A stretch of 64,000 nt of DNA from Diacronema lutheri (GCA_019448385.1 JAGTXO010000010.1:496001-560000), one strand, 5' to 3'. Counted from the first letter of the stretch, positions 28,352-39,733 are shown. The notes: generated by a model not told the origin, from the sequence alone. Numbers and translations: made by a program.

Positions 28352-29641
28352 TCAGCTGTAGCGCATCTTCTTCTCAACGCCATCCCACGATGCCGTGACG
28401 AAGACGGGCGCGCCGCCCGCGACCCGCCGGTCGTGCCGTGCGGCGGCGGCGGCGGCGAGCTCGGGGGCGCGGGCGGCGGGCGCGGGCAGGTGCACCTGCT
28501 CGCTGCCCACAGTGACGAGCCGTATTCGTTCCGCCGCGCCGACGGCAGCTGCCGCCGCGTCACGCAGCTGCGCGTGCACCGACGCCGCGAGCGGCGGCCT
28601 CAACGGAAGAGGATGCTGCGGGAAGACCTGCACGCTCCGCGTCTCGGGCTCAGGCTCGCTCTTGGTCGAGGCCGCATCGGCCGCGCTCTTCGAGCTCTGC
28701 CCGTCGTCGCCGTGCACGCCGGCGCTGCCGCCGGCGCGCGCGCCGCCGACGCCGCGCACAGGCTGTGGCGTCGCCTTGATGAGCGCATTTACGGCTCGCA
28801 TGGTGGCCTCTTGCGCGCAGATGAGCGACTCGCGCGTCGTCAGGAAGCACGGCAGCAGCTGCGACGAGTCGAAGAAGACGGAGATGACGCCGCCGCGGTC
28901 GGCGGACGCGTGCGAATCAAAATTCGGCCGGACAGTCCGGCAGCCAGCATCCATCGGCGGCATGGAGAGCCATTGGCGGCCGGGGAGGGCGAGGCAAACA
29001 AAGGCGACTTGGTTGCGCTCGCGCAGCGCCGCCGAGTTGGCGGACTCGTCGGCGGGCGCGTCGAGCTCGCGCTTCTTGCCGCTCTCGGCCGTGGCGCCAC
29101 CAACGGCCAGCACCCCGGCCGCGCCCTCGCGCGTGCGATCGCGGCCGTAGTTGAGCGCAACCCTAAAATCGCTGGACACGTAGATGCCCTGGCCGTACGT
29201 TGATCGGCCGCTCGCGCTCACCACGTCCACGCCGTTCGGCACCTTGAGGTTGCCGGCGATGATGGCGTCAAAGTTGTGCGGCTGTGTCCCGTGGAACACG
29301 ACGCGCGGGAGCGCGCGCTCGGTGCCGAGATCGGCGACCATGCGGAAATAGCGGCTGACAAAGGCGGCGGCGAGCGACTCGGAGACCACGGTCCTGCCCT
29401 GCAGCCCCGGATTCTCCTGCCGCAGCTCGGCGATCAGGCGGCTCGTGACGAGGTCCGTGTCAACCGCTGCGTGCGTCCACGGAAGCGGCCGTCGCAAGCT
29501 CGTCGGGCCGCGCTCGCGCGAGACGCGCGGCGAGCTGCCCGAGTCGCCACACTCGCCCTCGTCCGCCTGCACTGCCGCGCGCCCCGACCCGCGCTCGCCA
29601 GAGTGGACGTTCTCCCCACCTGGATCTGCTGTCGCGGACAT
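28352..29641 (-). CDS. PARP-fold ADP-ribosyltransferase
   Basis: 429 residues, no intron seen. The N-terminus (1-55) is disordered. Residues about 105-240 carry the PARP signature: VVFHGTQPHNFDAIIAGNL (catalytic His context), then STYGQGIYVSSDFRVALNYG (Tyr context), then RNQVAFVCLALPGRQ. The third catalytic position (Glu in poly-ADP-ribosylators) is not clear, so a mono-ADP-ribosyl transferase is more likely. The C-terminal 150 residues are low-complexity and end in FVTASWDGVEKKMRYS, a recognisable closing strand motif. It is divergent from clpX (75 bp between starts). The family attaches ADP-ribose from NAD to proteins or nucleic acids; the substrate is unknown. Confidence 0.78.
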   Translation of the reverse strand: MSATADPGGENVHSGERGSGRAAVQADEGECGDSGSSPRVSRERGPTSLRRPLPWTHAAVDTDLVTSRLIAELRQENPGLQGRTVVSESLAAAFVSRYFRMVADLGTERALPRVVFHGTQPHNFDAIIAGNLKVPNGVDVVSASGRSTYGQGIYVSSDFRVALNYGRDRTREGAAGVLAVGGATAESGKKRELDAPADESANSAALRERNQVAFVCLALPGRQWLSMPPMDAGCRTVRPNFDSHASADRGGVISVFFDSSQLLPCFLTTRESLICAQEATMRAVNALIKATPQPVRGVGGARAGGSAGVHGDDGQSSKSAADAASTKSEPEPETRSVQVFPQHPLPLRPPLAASVHAQLRDAAAAAVGAAERIRLVTVGSEQVHLPAPAARAPELAAAAAARHDRRVAGGAPVFVTASWDGVEKKMRYS

Positions 29642-29716
29642 GTTCTCAGGGAGGGCCAGGGCAGCAAGGCCACAGCAAGAGATTAAAGAAGTTTCAAGGA
29701 CGTACTCGTACGCAGG

Positions 29717-31638
29717 ATGGTTGGCGGGTCATCTCTCATGGCCCGCCGGCTCTCGCGCGGGTCGCGGCTGCTCGGCGTGGCTGTCTCTCGCGCGGGTCGC
29801 GCAAGCTTGATGGCGCGCGGCCCGCGCGCACTCTCGGCTATCCCCTCGCCTCCACCCCCGTGGAGCTCGTGGACTGACTACGCCGAGCAGCAACGCTCGG
29901 GCACGTTTGCGCGCGGCACGCAGTCCGATGGCGCGCGGCCGCCGCGCCTTCGCGACTTGGACCCGACGGGCTTCTACGGCGGGTACTACGCTTCGATCAA
30001 CGAGCCGGGCGGGCGCGGCTCTCAAGGTGGCACGACTGTGACGGCGGCTGACCGCGCGCCCGCGTCGCGCGCCGACGTGGCGCGCGCCTCACACAGCGAC
30101 GAGGACGAGCGGCTTGCGTTCGTGCGCACCTTTTCGATGCGGCCGCGCGATGTGGTGCGCAAGCTGGATGAGTACGTCATCGGGCAAGAATCGGCAAAGC
30201 GCGTTCTCGCCGTTGCCATCTGCGACCACTACAACCACGCGCGGCGCTGCGTGCAGGATGCAACTGTGGCCGACGCGGGTGCGTCGCCACGCTGCACGGC
30301 CGGCCGCGCGCCGCCTGCCGCCGCCTACCCGGCGAACATGCGGCACCATTGTGCGCGCCTCGACTCGCAGCAAGCCCGCCACTGCCTCGCGCCTGATGCG
30401 TGCAGCCCTGCCGCGGGTGCGCCGCCGTCCCCTGCCGCCATCCTGTCGCAGAGCGCTCCAAGCCCAACGTACTCATCGTCGGCCCAACCGGCTCTGGCAA
30501 GACCTTCCTCGTGCGCACGCTCGCGCGGCTGCTGCGCGCGCCGTTCGTCAAGGCAGATGCGACCAAGTTCTCCGCCACCGGCTTCGTCGGCCGCGACGTT
30601 GACGAGCTGGTGCGCGATCTCATCGACGCGGCGGGCGGCGACGTGCGCGCGGCCGAGCACGGCGTCATCTACGTCGACGAGGTGGACAAGCTGTGCAGCC
30701 CAGCGGCAGGCGGGCTGGCCGGGCTGCTCGGCGGCAGCGGCGGCGGCGGCGGCTCGGTCAACACGCGCGACGTGCAGACCAGCTTGCTCAAGCTGATGGA
30801 GGACGCTGACGTACCCATCGGCGCCGCGGCGGGCGCCGCGCCCAACGACGGCGTGGGCAGGCGCGGCGGCGCGCACGCGCCGCACGGCCGGCGCATGAGC
30901 ACGAGGCACGTGCTGTGGATTTTCAGCGGGGCGTTCAACCGCATGCACGCGCAGATGCGCGCGGACGAGGCGCGGGAGGACGGGGCGCTCGCCGCGCAGG
31001 AAGTTGAGCTTGCGAGCGCGCACGCCGAGCGCGACGCGCAGGCGCCGCAGGACGGCGTCGAGCGCGGCGCGGGCGAGTGCGCGCGCACGGCGCTCGTGGG
31101 CAAGCGGCGCGCGCTGGACCGTGCGCGCGCAACAGTGTCGGCTGAGGCGCTCGTCGAGTCCGGACTCGAGCCGGAGTTTATCGGCAGGCTGCCCGTGCGC
31201 GTGCGGTGCGGCGATCTGACCGAGTCGGACTACGTTGACATCCTGCTCAAGTCCAAGGCGTCGGTGCTCAACCAGATCGCGGACGACTTCCGCGGGTACG
31301 GCATCGAGTTCACCATCTCGGAGACAGCCGTTCGGCACATCGCGCGCATCGCCATGGCGCAGGGCACCGGAGCGCGCGGCCTCGTCACGACGGTCGAGTC
31401 GATCTTTCGAGACCTAAAGTATGAGCTGCCGTCCGCGGGGATCAGCCACTTCTTCGTCGACGACGACATGGTGCGCGACCCGGACGCGGCGCTGCTGGCG
31501 CTGCTCGCGAGGCACCGCGCGGCCGGTGAGCCGGCAGGCGTCGGCGTCGGCCTTGGAGCCGCCGGCGACAAGGGCGATGGCGCACGCGCAAACGCGCAGG
31601 GGGCGAAAGCGACAGCGGATGCGAGCGTCAAGCCCTGA
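29717..31638 (+). CDS. clpX: ClpX-type AAA+ unfoldase, mitochondrial
   Basis: About 572 residues in two exons with an intron at 30251-30453 (GTGCAG...GCAGAG). The N-terminal about 40 residues (MARRLSRGSRLLGVAVSRAG) are a typical matrix-targeting leader; the start could be 29717 or 29738. Motifs: LDEYVIGQESAKRVLAVAI, Walker A GPTGSGKT, pore loop SATGFVGRDV, Walker B GVIYVDEVDKL, sensor-1 region HVLWIFSGAF, and ESGLEPEFIGRLPV with the arginine finger. The N-terminal zinc-binding domain of bacterial ClpX is absent, as in several eukaryotic forms. ClpX unfolds proteins for the ClpP protease or remodels them alone. An insert of about 90 residues lies between sensor-1 and EPEFIGRLPV. Confidence 0.9.
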
Positions 31639-31849
31639 GCCCCTGACAAAGTTTCGCGCGGGCGAACTGGCGAGTGAGTGGGCGAAGGCAGAGCGACGGG
31701 ATGACCCTGTGCAGCTGGCAGCGGGGACGGCAGGACTGGTAGGGGTAGACACCACCACTGTAAGAATGAACAGCGGCAGGAACGGCAAGGACGCGGCAGG
31801 AACGGCCGTCCCCGCCGTCGCCGCCGCCGCCGCGTCGGCGGCAGGCGCC

Positions 31850-32982
31850 GTCCAGAGTATAAGTCGGACGATTTTCCGAACGGGCTTTCTTATTTTACCC
31901 ATATCGCGGACTCGCTTGTCGGCGAGAGGGTGCGCCGGCGGCAGATGGTTCTGCGCCTCGAGGCGTTTCTTGGGGATGCGGCGGCGACGCACGGCGAGTG
32001 CATCGTATGCTTCGAGCCGCGCTCGCTCACGCTCGCGGTGCTGTGCGACGACCGCGACCAACGCGCATGCCGTCACTTCCTGTGCGTCGACTGCGGCAAC
32101 GCGCTCGCGCGCAAAGTGTGCCCGATCTGCCGCGCGCCGTTCGAGCGTGTCGTGCAGCTGCCGTCGCCCCACCGTGACCCGCGCCAGCTCTTCCGGCTGA
32201 TCGACGTGTCCGGCGACGGCCAGATCTCCAAGCAGGAGCTCGCCGAGTACTGCGCGGCGTTTGTGGGCGTCGACATGGGCGTCGTGAGTGAGGACATCGA
32301 CGCCCGGTGGGAGGCGTGGGACGTCGACCGTGATGGGACGATCGATTACCTGGAATTCGTATCGAGCGTGTGCCCGATGCTCGAGAGCGTGTACGAGCGC
32401 GAGCACAGGCGCGCGCGCGACGCCGCGGCGCGTGTGCCATCGATCTGGGACGAGCCTGACGCGTGGTTCCGCCATTGGGACGCGGACGGGTCAGGCGTGC
32501 TAGATCCGGGCGAGCTGCTCCGAGCGCTCGTCAAGACGTTTGGCGGGTTGTCGGCCGTCGAGCTGAGCGGCGTGCTGGAGGCGATTTGGCCACTCGTCGA
32601 CGCGAGCGGCAGAGGCGCGATCGATCTCGCCGACTTTAAATCGCCCAATGGTTTGTGCAGCTTGCTCCAGGCCAACCTGCCTGGCGGTGCGCCGGCCGAG
32701 CAGCGTGCGCGCGCGCCGCCACCGTCGGCACCGCCGCCGCGGCCCGCGCACATGCACCGCGGCACGCCATCGCCCGACGAGCCGAGGCCGACGCATCAGC
32801 ATGGCGACGCGACGCGTAACGTGCGAGCAGCCCCGCGCCCGCTGCGGCCATCGTCGGCGCTCGCGCGAGTGCGCGATTTGTTGGCCGTCGTGCCTGGCGC
32901 GCTCACGCGCGAGCAGGTGCTGCAGCTTGCGTTTGCGCTGGTCGGCGTGCTGGTCGGCTCTTTCCTTGTGCGAGCAATCTGA
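31850..32982 (+). CDS. RING finger / EF-hand / tail-anchored protein
   Basis: The 5' end is uncertain: coding character begins at about 31850 (YKSDDFPNGLSYFTHIADSL) with no ATG before 31930, so a short upstream exon is likely (AG at 31854). A C3HC4-type RING follows: CIVC, CRHFLCVDC, CPICRAPF. Then four EF-hand loops: DVSGDGQISKQE, DVDRDGTIDYLE, DADGSGVLDPGE, DASGRGAIDLAD. A proline-rich linker leads to one C-terminal membrane segment, LQLAFALVGVLVGSFLV. This predicts a calcium-responsive, membrane-anchored E3 ubiquitin ligase. The combination is unusual; no named family is recognised. It is tandem with clpX (about 210 bp after its stop). Confidence 0.78.
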
Positions 32983-33038
32983 CTCTCTATCTGACTCTCT
33001 GTCAGCGGCATAGTCACTGAGACTGTGTGTGCCGTCCT

Positions 33039-33821
33039 CTAGCCCTCAGTGCCCACGGGCGCTGCTCTCAGTGTGCGCTTGGCCTTGGTCCGTACGCGCG
33101 GCCGCTTCTTGGGCCGTGGCCGCTGCTCGGAGGCCGAGCGCGAGTCTGCCGCGGCGCCCAGTTGCGACGGCGCTTCGGCATGCGGTGCGGGCGCGGCGGC
33201 GCTCGTGGCGCGCGCAGAGGACTGCCCAGCCGCGCGCTTGCGCGGCCTGCACGAGAGTGGATTTGGGGCCGCTGGTCCGCGCTTGCGCTTGAGCTTGGCA
33301 AGGGTCGCCCTGTCGGCTGGTGAGAGCGCTCGGTTGGGCTGCGCGTTCGCCTCGCCGGGCACGCTTTCGGCGGCGCGCTCGAGCACGACCGCGCCACGCG
33401 CCATCCTCAGCAGCGGCACGCCGACCAGCCTATGCAGCCGCGCTTGCAGCTTCTCGTCCTGCGTCGCAAAGAAGAGCTTCATCGGGTTGCCACCGCTTGC
33501 GGCGTGCACGATTGCGTCCGCGACGGCGCGCGAAGTGGGCGCGGCCGGGAGCGCGATGCGCTGCAGACGCTTCGCAACAATCGCAGCGGCCGCGAATGGC
33601 TCGCCCAGCAGGCGCAGTTCGGCGACGACCGCGTCGGTGACCGCGACGATCACCTTTGCGCCGAGCACCTTTTCGAGCTCATCCTTGATCGCGATGCGCT
33701 GGATGATGGACGCCTGGATGAAGGTGCCGTCGGCAAGCACGGTGTACGGCGGTCGAATGCCGTGCACCGCCTGCAGGCGCTGCAGCGCCTTGCGCGTGCG
33801 CTTCAGCTTCTTGATCTTCAT
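33039..33821 (-). CDS. UTP23: UTP23/FCF1-like PIN-domain rRNA processing factor
   Basis: 260 residues. The start MKIKKLKRTRKALQRLQ at 33821 matches the family's basic N-terminus; an in-frame upstream ATG at 33869 is less likely. The PIN-like domain covers about 1-140: PPYTVLADGTFIQASIIQR, VIVAVTDAVVAELRLLG, and LFFATQDEKLQARLHRLVG, ending with VPLLRMARGAVVLE. The C-terminal 80 residues are very basic, with nucleolar-type signals (KLKRKRG, RPRPKKRPRVRTKAKR). UTP23 is an SSU-processome protein needed for early 18S rRNA maturation; unlike FCF1/UTP24 it lacks the full acidic nuclease site. It is divergent from the next gene with 62 bp between starts. Confidence 0.88.
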   Translation of the reverse strand: MKIKKLKRTRKALQRLQAVHGIRPPYTVLADGTFIQASIIQRIAIKDELEKVLGAKVIVAVTDAVVAELRLLGEPFAAAAIVAKRLQRIALPAAPTSRAVADAIVHAASGGNPMKLFFATQDEKLQARLHRLVGVPLLRMARGAVVLERAAESVPGEANAQPNRALSPADRATLAKLKRKRGPAAPNPLSCRPRKRAAGQSSARATSAAAPAPHAEAPSQLGAAADSRSASEQRPRPKKRPRVRTKAKRTLRAAPVGTEG

Positions 33822-33883
33822 CCCGCCGCCGGCTCGACCGCACCTTGGCCGCCGTGTGGCCGTGGACACGGAGCCGGCCAGCG

Positions 33884-34777
33884 ATGGCGGACCGGCGATG
33901 CAAAGGGACGTCCTTCAAGGAGCTGCTCAAGGTGCAGGCCACGCCCGATGCGGGCGGCGGGCTCGGCAAGATCAAGGAGCACCGCGAGCGGCTGCAGGAC
34001 CTCAAGCGCAAAGCGCCGACCCCATCGGCCGGCCGCCCGAGGGAGGAGCCATCCGCGCACGTCGACGCGCGCCGTGCGCCCGCGCCCCCAGCGAGCAGCG
34101 CGGGCGCGAGCGGCGAGGAGGGCTTTATGCCCGCCACGATGTACGCGGGACCACGCCCGGGTTTTGTTTTTAAGCTCGACAAGCTGGGCACGGGCTACTA
34201 CCGCGACGCCGCGCAGCCCGCGCCGGCTGCCGCGCACGCCTCCACGGCGTTGCCCGCTGGCTTCTTCGACGCGACGACATCCGATGCGCCGCCTCGCCCG
34301 GCGCACGGCGCGAGCCAGTCCGCACGCGGGGCGCAGCCAGCGGGAAGCCTGCCCGCGGGCTTCTTCGACAACCCGCGCGAAGACCCGGCCAACGCAAGCA
34401 AGAAGGCGCGCGTGAGCGACACGCAAAAGGGCGAGCGGCTTCGGCTCGAGCTCGCCGCGTTTGAAAAATCGATCGAGCAGGAGGTACAGCACGCCGATGC
34501 CGTGGATGATCTCGAGGACGAGGCCGACGCCGAATTCCGCGCCGCCGAGCACGACCGCGAGCAGCAGATTTTCGCGCAGCGCGTGCGTGCGCTGCGCGAG
34601 CACGCCCAGAGCGCGCGAGCGGCCGAGCGTCGAGCGCGCGCCGCGGCTGCGGCGAGCAGCGTCGGTGCGGGAGGTGGCGTGGCGAATGCTGTAGGAGCGG
34701 ACGACGACAGCGGCGGGTCGGGAACAGACGAGGAGAGCGAGCTGCTCGTGGACTGGCGGTCGAAGAAGCGCGGGTGA
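33884..34777 (+). CDS. ZNF830/CCDC16-like nuclear protein
   Basis: 297 residues. The N-terminus MADRRCKGTSFKELLKVQ is basic. The middle has GFVFKLDKLGTGYYRD, then two copies of an LPAGFFD motif (about residues 125 and 160). A coiled coil follows (ERLRLELAAFEKSIEQEV, then EAEFRAAEHDREQQIFAQRV-like sequence), and the end is LLVDWRSKKRG. LPxGFFD, the acidic coiled coil and the closing DWRxK are features of ZNF830/CCDC16 proteins, which work in pre-mRNA processing and genome stability. The expected N-terminal C2H2 finger is missing, either truly lost or on an unseen exon. The call is therefore tentative. Confidence 0.55.
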   Translation: MADRRCKGTSFKELLKVQATPDAGGGLGKIKEHRERLQDLKRKAPTPSAGRPREEPSAHVDARRAPAPPASSAGASGEEGFMPATMYAGPRPGFVFKLDKLGTGYYRDAAQPAPAAAHASTALPAGFFDATTSDAPPRPAHGASQSARGAQPAGSLPAGFFDNPREDPANASKKARVSDTQKGERLRLELAAFEKSIEQEVQHADAVDDLEDEADAEFRAAEHDREQQIFAQRVRALREHAQSARAAERRARAAAAASSVGAGGGVANAVGADDDSGGSGTDEESELLVDWRSKKRG

Positions 34778-34790
34778 AATATATTTTCCT

Positions 34791-37700
34791 CTAAAAGGTA
34801 GGTACGCACAGGGCGTTCACCAGCTGGCCTCGCGTGTTCGCTGCTTCGGAGCGCAAGTCGCGAGCATCCGCCGGGATGTGCGCGCGGTGCGAGGACTTGA
34901 GCGACGAGAACGCAAACTCGCCCATGCGCCGGTACCTGCCAATCCGCGATGTCCAGGGCGGGAAGGGAGCACGGCGTGCTGTGCGTGAGCCCATGCGACT
35001 TGGGTGCATCCGCTGCCGTGTCGTAGCTTCTGCGGGGGGTTATCGCGACGCGCGCGAGCGCGCGCGCGGCGCACGCACCGATCAGCCTGCGGCGAGTCGA
35101 GCGGATACAAGCTGCCGACATCGTGCAGCAGGTCGACGACGAACGGTTTGCCTGCGCATCGGCCGACCGGGAGCGGGGCGGGGCGGGTTGCGCGGAGACA
35201 GTTGGCGAGGCGTCGAGCCACCTGTGCGCCTTGCGAGGCGCGCGCACGAGCATGCGCGCGCGCACCGACCACCATCACCTCGTTCCACGCGAGCCCCGCG
35301 TGTGCGCCGCGCACGCGCCAGCCGAGCTCGAGCGACGCCGAGATGCGCGCGTCCGCGTGGTCGACGAGCACTTTGAAAAGGAGCGCGCGGTGCCACGCGC
35401 CGCCGCGCGTGAGGCGCGTGAGCGCGATCGCGTCCGAGCCTGCCGACAGCTTCGCCGAGAGGACCGCCGCAGCGCATGAGAAGTCCTCGTAACGGTCGTA
35501 ACTGATTGCGCCGCCCAGCTGCGCGCTCACGAGCTCGGCGAGCGCGCGCGCGGCGCTCGCGCCGTCGTCCGCGCCTTGCAGCTCGGCGTGGGCGCGCGAG
35601 ACGAGCGCGCGCAGGTCCGCATCCGACGCCGGGCTCGCCGTGATCACCTCGCGCGCCGCCTCGCCCTCCGCCGCGCGGCCGAGCGCCGCGACCTGCGCGC
35701 CGGTCAAGAAGGGCATGCCGGGCGCGAGGGCGTAGAAGCCCTCGCGCGTGCGCAGGTGCGCGGGCACGGCGCGTAGCAGCCAGAGGCTGGTGGGCGCGTG
35801 GTGGCGCGCGAGGTGGCGCAGCGCCTCCGCCGCCGCGCCCGCCGCGGCCGCGTCCGCCACGCCGCCGCGCTTCACGCCGCGCCCGTTTCGTAGCGCGTCC
35901 AGTGCACAGACCGCGCCGGAATCGACGAGCCGGATCGCAACGGTCTCGTCGCGCCCGAGCGCGCCAAGCGCGTGCGCGCCGGCCTGCCGGACGGCCGGGT
36001 CGTCGGCGCGGAGCATGTCGACAAGTGCGGGCACCACCGCGCGCAGCGGCGCGCGCGCACCGGCGCCCGCGCCAGCGCCCGCGGCGGTTGACGAGGCGCC
36101 GCCTTCCGCGGCCGACACACCGCCGATTGCGTCCGCGGTGGCCGAGAACGCCGAGCTGCCCACGGCGCGCGCTGCGGCGATGCGCGCCGTGCCCTCTGGC
36201 AGCGCGTGCCGCGGCGCCGCGTCGGTGCTCGCCGCCGCGCCGTCGAGCCCCGCGATCCGCGCGCGCGCCTCGGGCGCGAGAGCAACCGCCGCGATCGCAA
36301 GTGCGGCCTGTCGGCGCGCGTCGCCATCGCCGTCCGGCAGCGCGAGCGCGCGCGCGAGCGCAGGCAGCGCATCGGACGGGTCCGTAAGGAGCGCATCGGA
36401 CGGGTCCGTAAGGAGCGCATCGGACGGGTCCGTAAGGAGCGCATCGTGCGAGTCGGCGTTCGCGGCGAGCGCGCCGATCGCCGAGGCCGCCGCCGCCGCG
36501 AGGGCGCGGTTGGGCTTGATTGGCGGGTGTGTATCGCGCAGCGTCGGCGGCACGGCGCCGTTCAGGATGGCAACGAGGCGGGGCGCGCAGCCGAGCGCGA
36601 GCGCGCACGCGCGCAGGCGGAGCGAACGGCAGCCATGCTTAAGAGCCGTCAGCGCGTGGACGAGCGCGCTCTCGTGCACACCGGCGTCAAGCGCCGTGCA
36701 CGCGACGAGCGCGGCGGCGAGGTCGGACGCGACGTCCGTTTTGGCGTCGGACCGCGCGTCGGACCGCGCGTCGGACCGCGCGTCGGGATCGGCCGCCTCG
36801 AGCGCGCGCTCGGCGCCCGGGCTCGCGAGCACGTGTGCGAGGACAAGCGTGACGTTCGCGAGCAGCTGCGCGGGCACGTGCGACAGCGCGTGTCCTCCTC
36901 CGCCCAAGCCCGCGCCGACGCCCACGCCCATGTCGTCGAGCGCTCGCGACACGACGCGAGCGAGGGCGCGCAGGTTGCCCAGATCGGCGCCCATTGCGCC
37001 ATCCGCTCCGCCGCCCGGCGTGGGCGCGGCGCTCGCCGGGTCTGCGCCCACGCACACGGCGAGGAGCATCGCGCCGTTCGCCAGCGCCGTGAAGCGCTTC
37101 GCCGCCACGGCGATCGCCTCCGCGTCAATGGCGGCATGCGCGGCCTGCGTGCCGCCCTTGCCGCCACCGCCAACGTGCTGTGCGCCACCGCCGGCGCGTG
37201 GCGTGCTGCCGCCAGCGCGCGGCGTGCCGCCGCCCGAGCTCGCCATGACGGGCATGCCCGCGCCAACCGCCGCGTACGCGCTCAACTGCCTCAGCACCTC
37301 GGCAAGAGCGCCGCCCTCGACGAGCTGCGCGCGCGCGCGCGCATCGTGCGCGCCGTACGACGCGAGGAGGAGCGCCTGGGCGTGCGCCTCGGGCTCGGCC
37401 TGCGTGAGCAGCGCACGCAGGCTGTCGCCGAAACCGCCCGAGCGGCGCATGTGCGCGCGCACCGCCGCCGACTCTGCACACTGCGCGAGGCTAAGCGTCG
37501 CGGCCGCGCGGACGCGCGCGCACTCGTCCCCTACGAGTGCAGTGTCATGCAGCACGTCGAGGCATACATCGATGAGGCCATTCGAGCGCGCGGCGAGCTT
37601 GACGAGCGGCTGCGCGGTGCATTCAACGAGCGCAAGCATCGCCTGCTCGAGCACGCCGCGCTCCGTCACGCTCCACGCGCGCGCCGCGTGCTGGTCGAGC

Positions 37701-38266
37701 GAGGGCGTGCTAGCGCCTGATGCTCGCGCCAGACGGTCGGCCAGCGCAATGTGCTCGTCGTCCGGCTCTGCCGAGGCATCGCCGGAAACGGGCTCGGACG
37801 GAGCGTATCCCTTGTCCGCGGACGACTGCGCAGCGAGCGGCTCGACGGACGCAAGTTCGAGTGCGCCGCGCGCAAGCGCAATGACGGCGTCCACGTTTCG
37901 CACGTCCGAGACCCATGGCTCCGAACCCGCGGCCGCGAGGAAGGCGACAAGCGCGCGGTGAGAAGCGCCGGCGAGTTCGTCCATATCGGTTAACGGCTCG
38001 GCTTCGCCCCGCTCTCCGCGCGCGAGGCGCTGCGTGCGCAGCCCGTCCAGCGCACGCCCCGCACAATGTGCGACGGCGTCCAGGCCGCCTTGCTTGCGGA
38101 ACGACGTGAGAGCGGGCTCGCTCTCAGGCGCGCTGAGCAAGGCGACGAGCTCGTGAATAGCCTGCAGCAAAACGGCCGGCTCGTTCTCGCCGCGCAGCGC
38201 CTCGATGCTCCTGCCGATTCCCGTGTCGTCGAACGCTGGGCCCTTGCCCTTCGCCTTTGGCGCCAT
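34791..38266 (-). CDS. ARMC3: ARMC3-like armadillo-repeat protein
   Basis: Start ATG at 38266 (MAPKAKGKGPAFDD). A long exon (38266 to about 35275) holds roughly a dozen armadillo-type helical repeats, for example VRAAATLSLAQCAESAAV, AVRQAGAHALGALGRDETVA. It then has the EDR1/CTR1/ARMC3 peptidase-like C-terminal domain: ISYDRYEDFSCAAAVLSAKL, WHRALLFKVLVDHADA, AWNEVMV, KPFVVDLLHDVGSLYP. Three short GT-AG introns follow at the 3' end, and the last exon ends NALCVPTF at 34791. ARMC3 is linked to cilia and sperm flagella in animals, so a flagellar role here is inferred. In-frame tandem repeats occur: three copies of SDALLTDP (24-bp unit at about 36375-36447) and four of SDAR. Confidence 0.82.
36372..36447 (-). 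repeat. 24-bp in-frame tandem repeat in ARMC3
   Basis: Three perfect copies of GGACGGGTCCGTAAGGAGCG plus CATC encode (SDALLTDP)3 within an armadillo loop. A 12-bp unit (GTCGGACCGCGC, about 36745-36783) repeats nearby. Both are likely length-variable. Confidence 0.9.
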
Positions 38267-38476
38267 CGCTGGGGAGAAACGGCCCACTCGGCTCCTGGGA
38301 AAAAACTAAAAGACGTGAAAAAATTAAAAGTGCGCTGGGCGTCGAAGGATAGGAACCGTCCCATCGGCGGAAAAAATCTATCACGAATTTGGAGAAAACC
38401 GAGTTGACGGAGGTCAGCGGCACGGCTCGCGCGACAGCACGCGCGCAGCGGCCAGCGAGCTCGGCGGCCTGGAGCG

Positions 38477-39733
38477 ATGGAGGCGTTCAACAACGGCTCG
38501 AGGCTCGCTGACTATGAGATGGACGGTGCGGGCCTCATCGGCCGCGGCAAATTCTCTGTCGTCCACCGCACGCGCAGAAAGCGCGACAACAAGCGCGTCG
38601 CGCTCAAAAAGATCCAGGTGTTCGAGATGATGGACTCCAAGTGCCGCAACGAGTGCCTGAACGAGATCAAGCTGCTGCAGTCGCTTGGGCACCCAAACAT
38701 TGTGCAGTATCTCGACGCCTTCATCGAGGACAACGAGCTCCACGTCGCGATGGAGCTCGCCGAGCGCGGTGACCTGGGCGGCCTGATTAAGCGAGCGGCG
38801 TCTGCTGGCACCCCGTTGCCCGAGGGCCACGTGTGGGAATACTTTGTGCAGATCGCCGACGCGCTGCGTTACATGCACAGCAAGCGCGTGATGCATCGTG
38901 ACATCAAGCCGGCGAACGTGTTCATCATGGACACTGGCGTGCTCAAGCTCGGCGACCTCGGTACGCGGCGCGGCGCGGCGCAACGGGGTGGTCGACCGGC
39001 GGTCGGCGGTGCGCAGGTGCCTTGCTAAGCCGTGCCACGCCAGCGACCATGGCAGGCGCCAAGCTGGCTCGCTGCCCGAGCGCGGGACGGCGCGCGACGT
39101 GCGCCGCGCGGTTGCGGCGAGCTCGGCGATGCGCAAAGCGCCGCGGGCCACGGCTGAGGGCCAAGGGCGCGCGCCCGTTGCGCGGTCTTCGCGCGGCAGG
39201 TCTGGGCCGCTACTTCAGCTCGAAGACCAACATGGTCCACTCTACCGTCGGCACGCCCTTCTACATGTCGCCAGAGTGTATCCAGGGCTCCTACTACGAC
39301 TGGAAATCGGACATCTGGTCCCTCGGCTGCCTCCTGTACGAGCTCGCGACGCTCCGCTCGCCCTTCTTCACCGAGGGACTCAACTACTACACACTCGGCA
39401 AGAAGATCAACAAGAGAGCCTTCGAGCCGATCAGTGGCGCCTTTTCGGCCGAGGTGCGCCGCGCGCCTTCAAATCCCCGCCGACTGCGCCGCACCACAGC
39501 CCGGGCGATTCGCGCCACTTATTGCGCCCCGATGCAATCGGCGCGCGCCGATGCCGCGCGAACGCGCGCAGCTTCGGGGCCTCGTCGACCACATGATACA
39601 GGTCGACCCGGCGCACCGGCTTGACAGCGAAGCGGTCTATGCAGTTGCAGTGCAACGTGTCGGCTCTTCGTTCAGTACGCCGGGCATGGATGGGGGCGCA
39701 AGCACGGGCGTGCCCGTGCCCATGGCGTCTTAG
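38477..39733 (+). CDS. NEK6/7-type protein kinase
   Basis: About 299 residues in three exons: 38477-38960, 39200-39453 and about 39572-39733. Both introns are GT-AG and the frames join. It is a single kinase domain with almost no extra sequence: [24 protein letters not shown], then [24 protein letters not shown] (DLG rather than DFG, as in NEK6/7), [10 protein letters not shown], and [14 protein letters not shown]. The C-lobe ends with [16 protein letters not shown]6/7 act in mitosis and cilia control; with ARMC3 next door a flagellar or cell-cycle role is plausible. It is divergent from ARMC3 (about 210 bp), with an A/T-rich stretch at about 38298-38330 in that gap. Confidence 0.88.
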
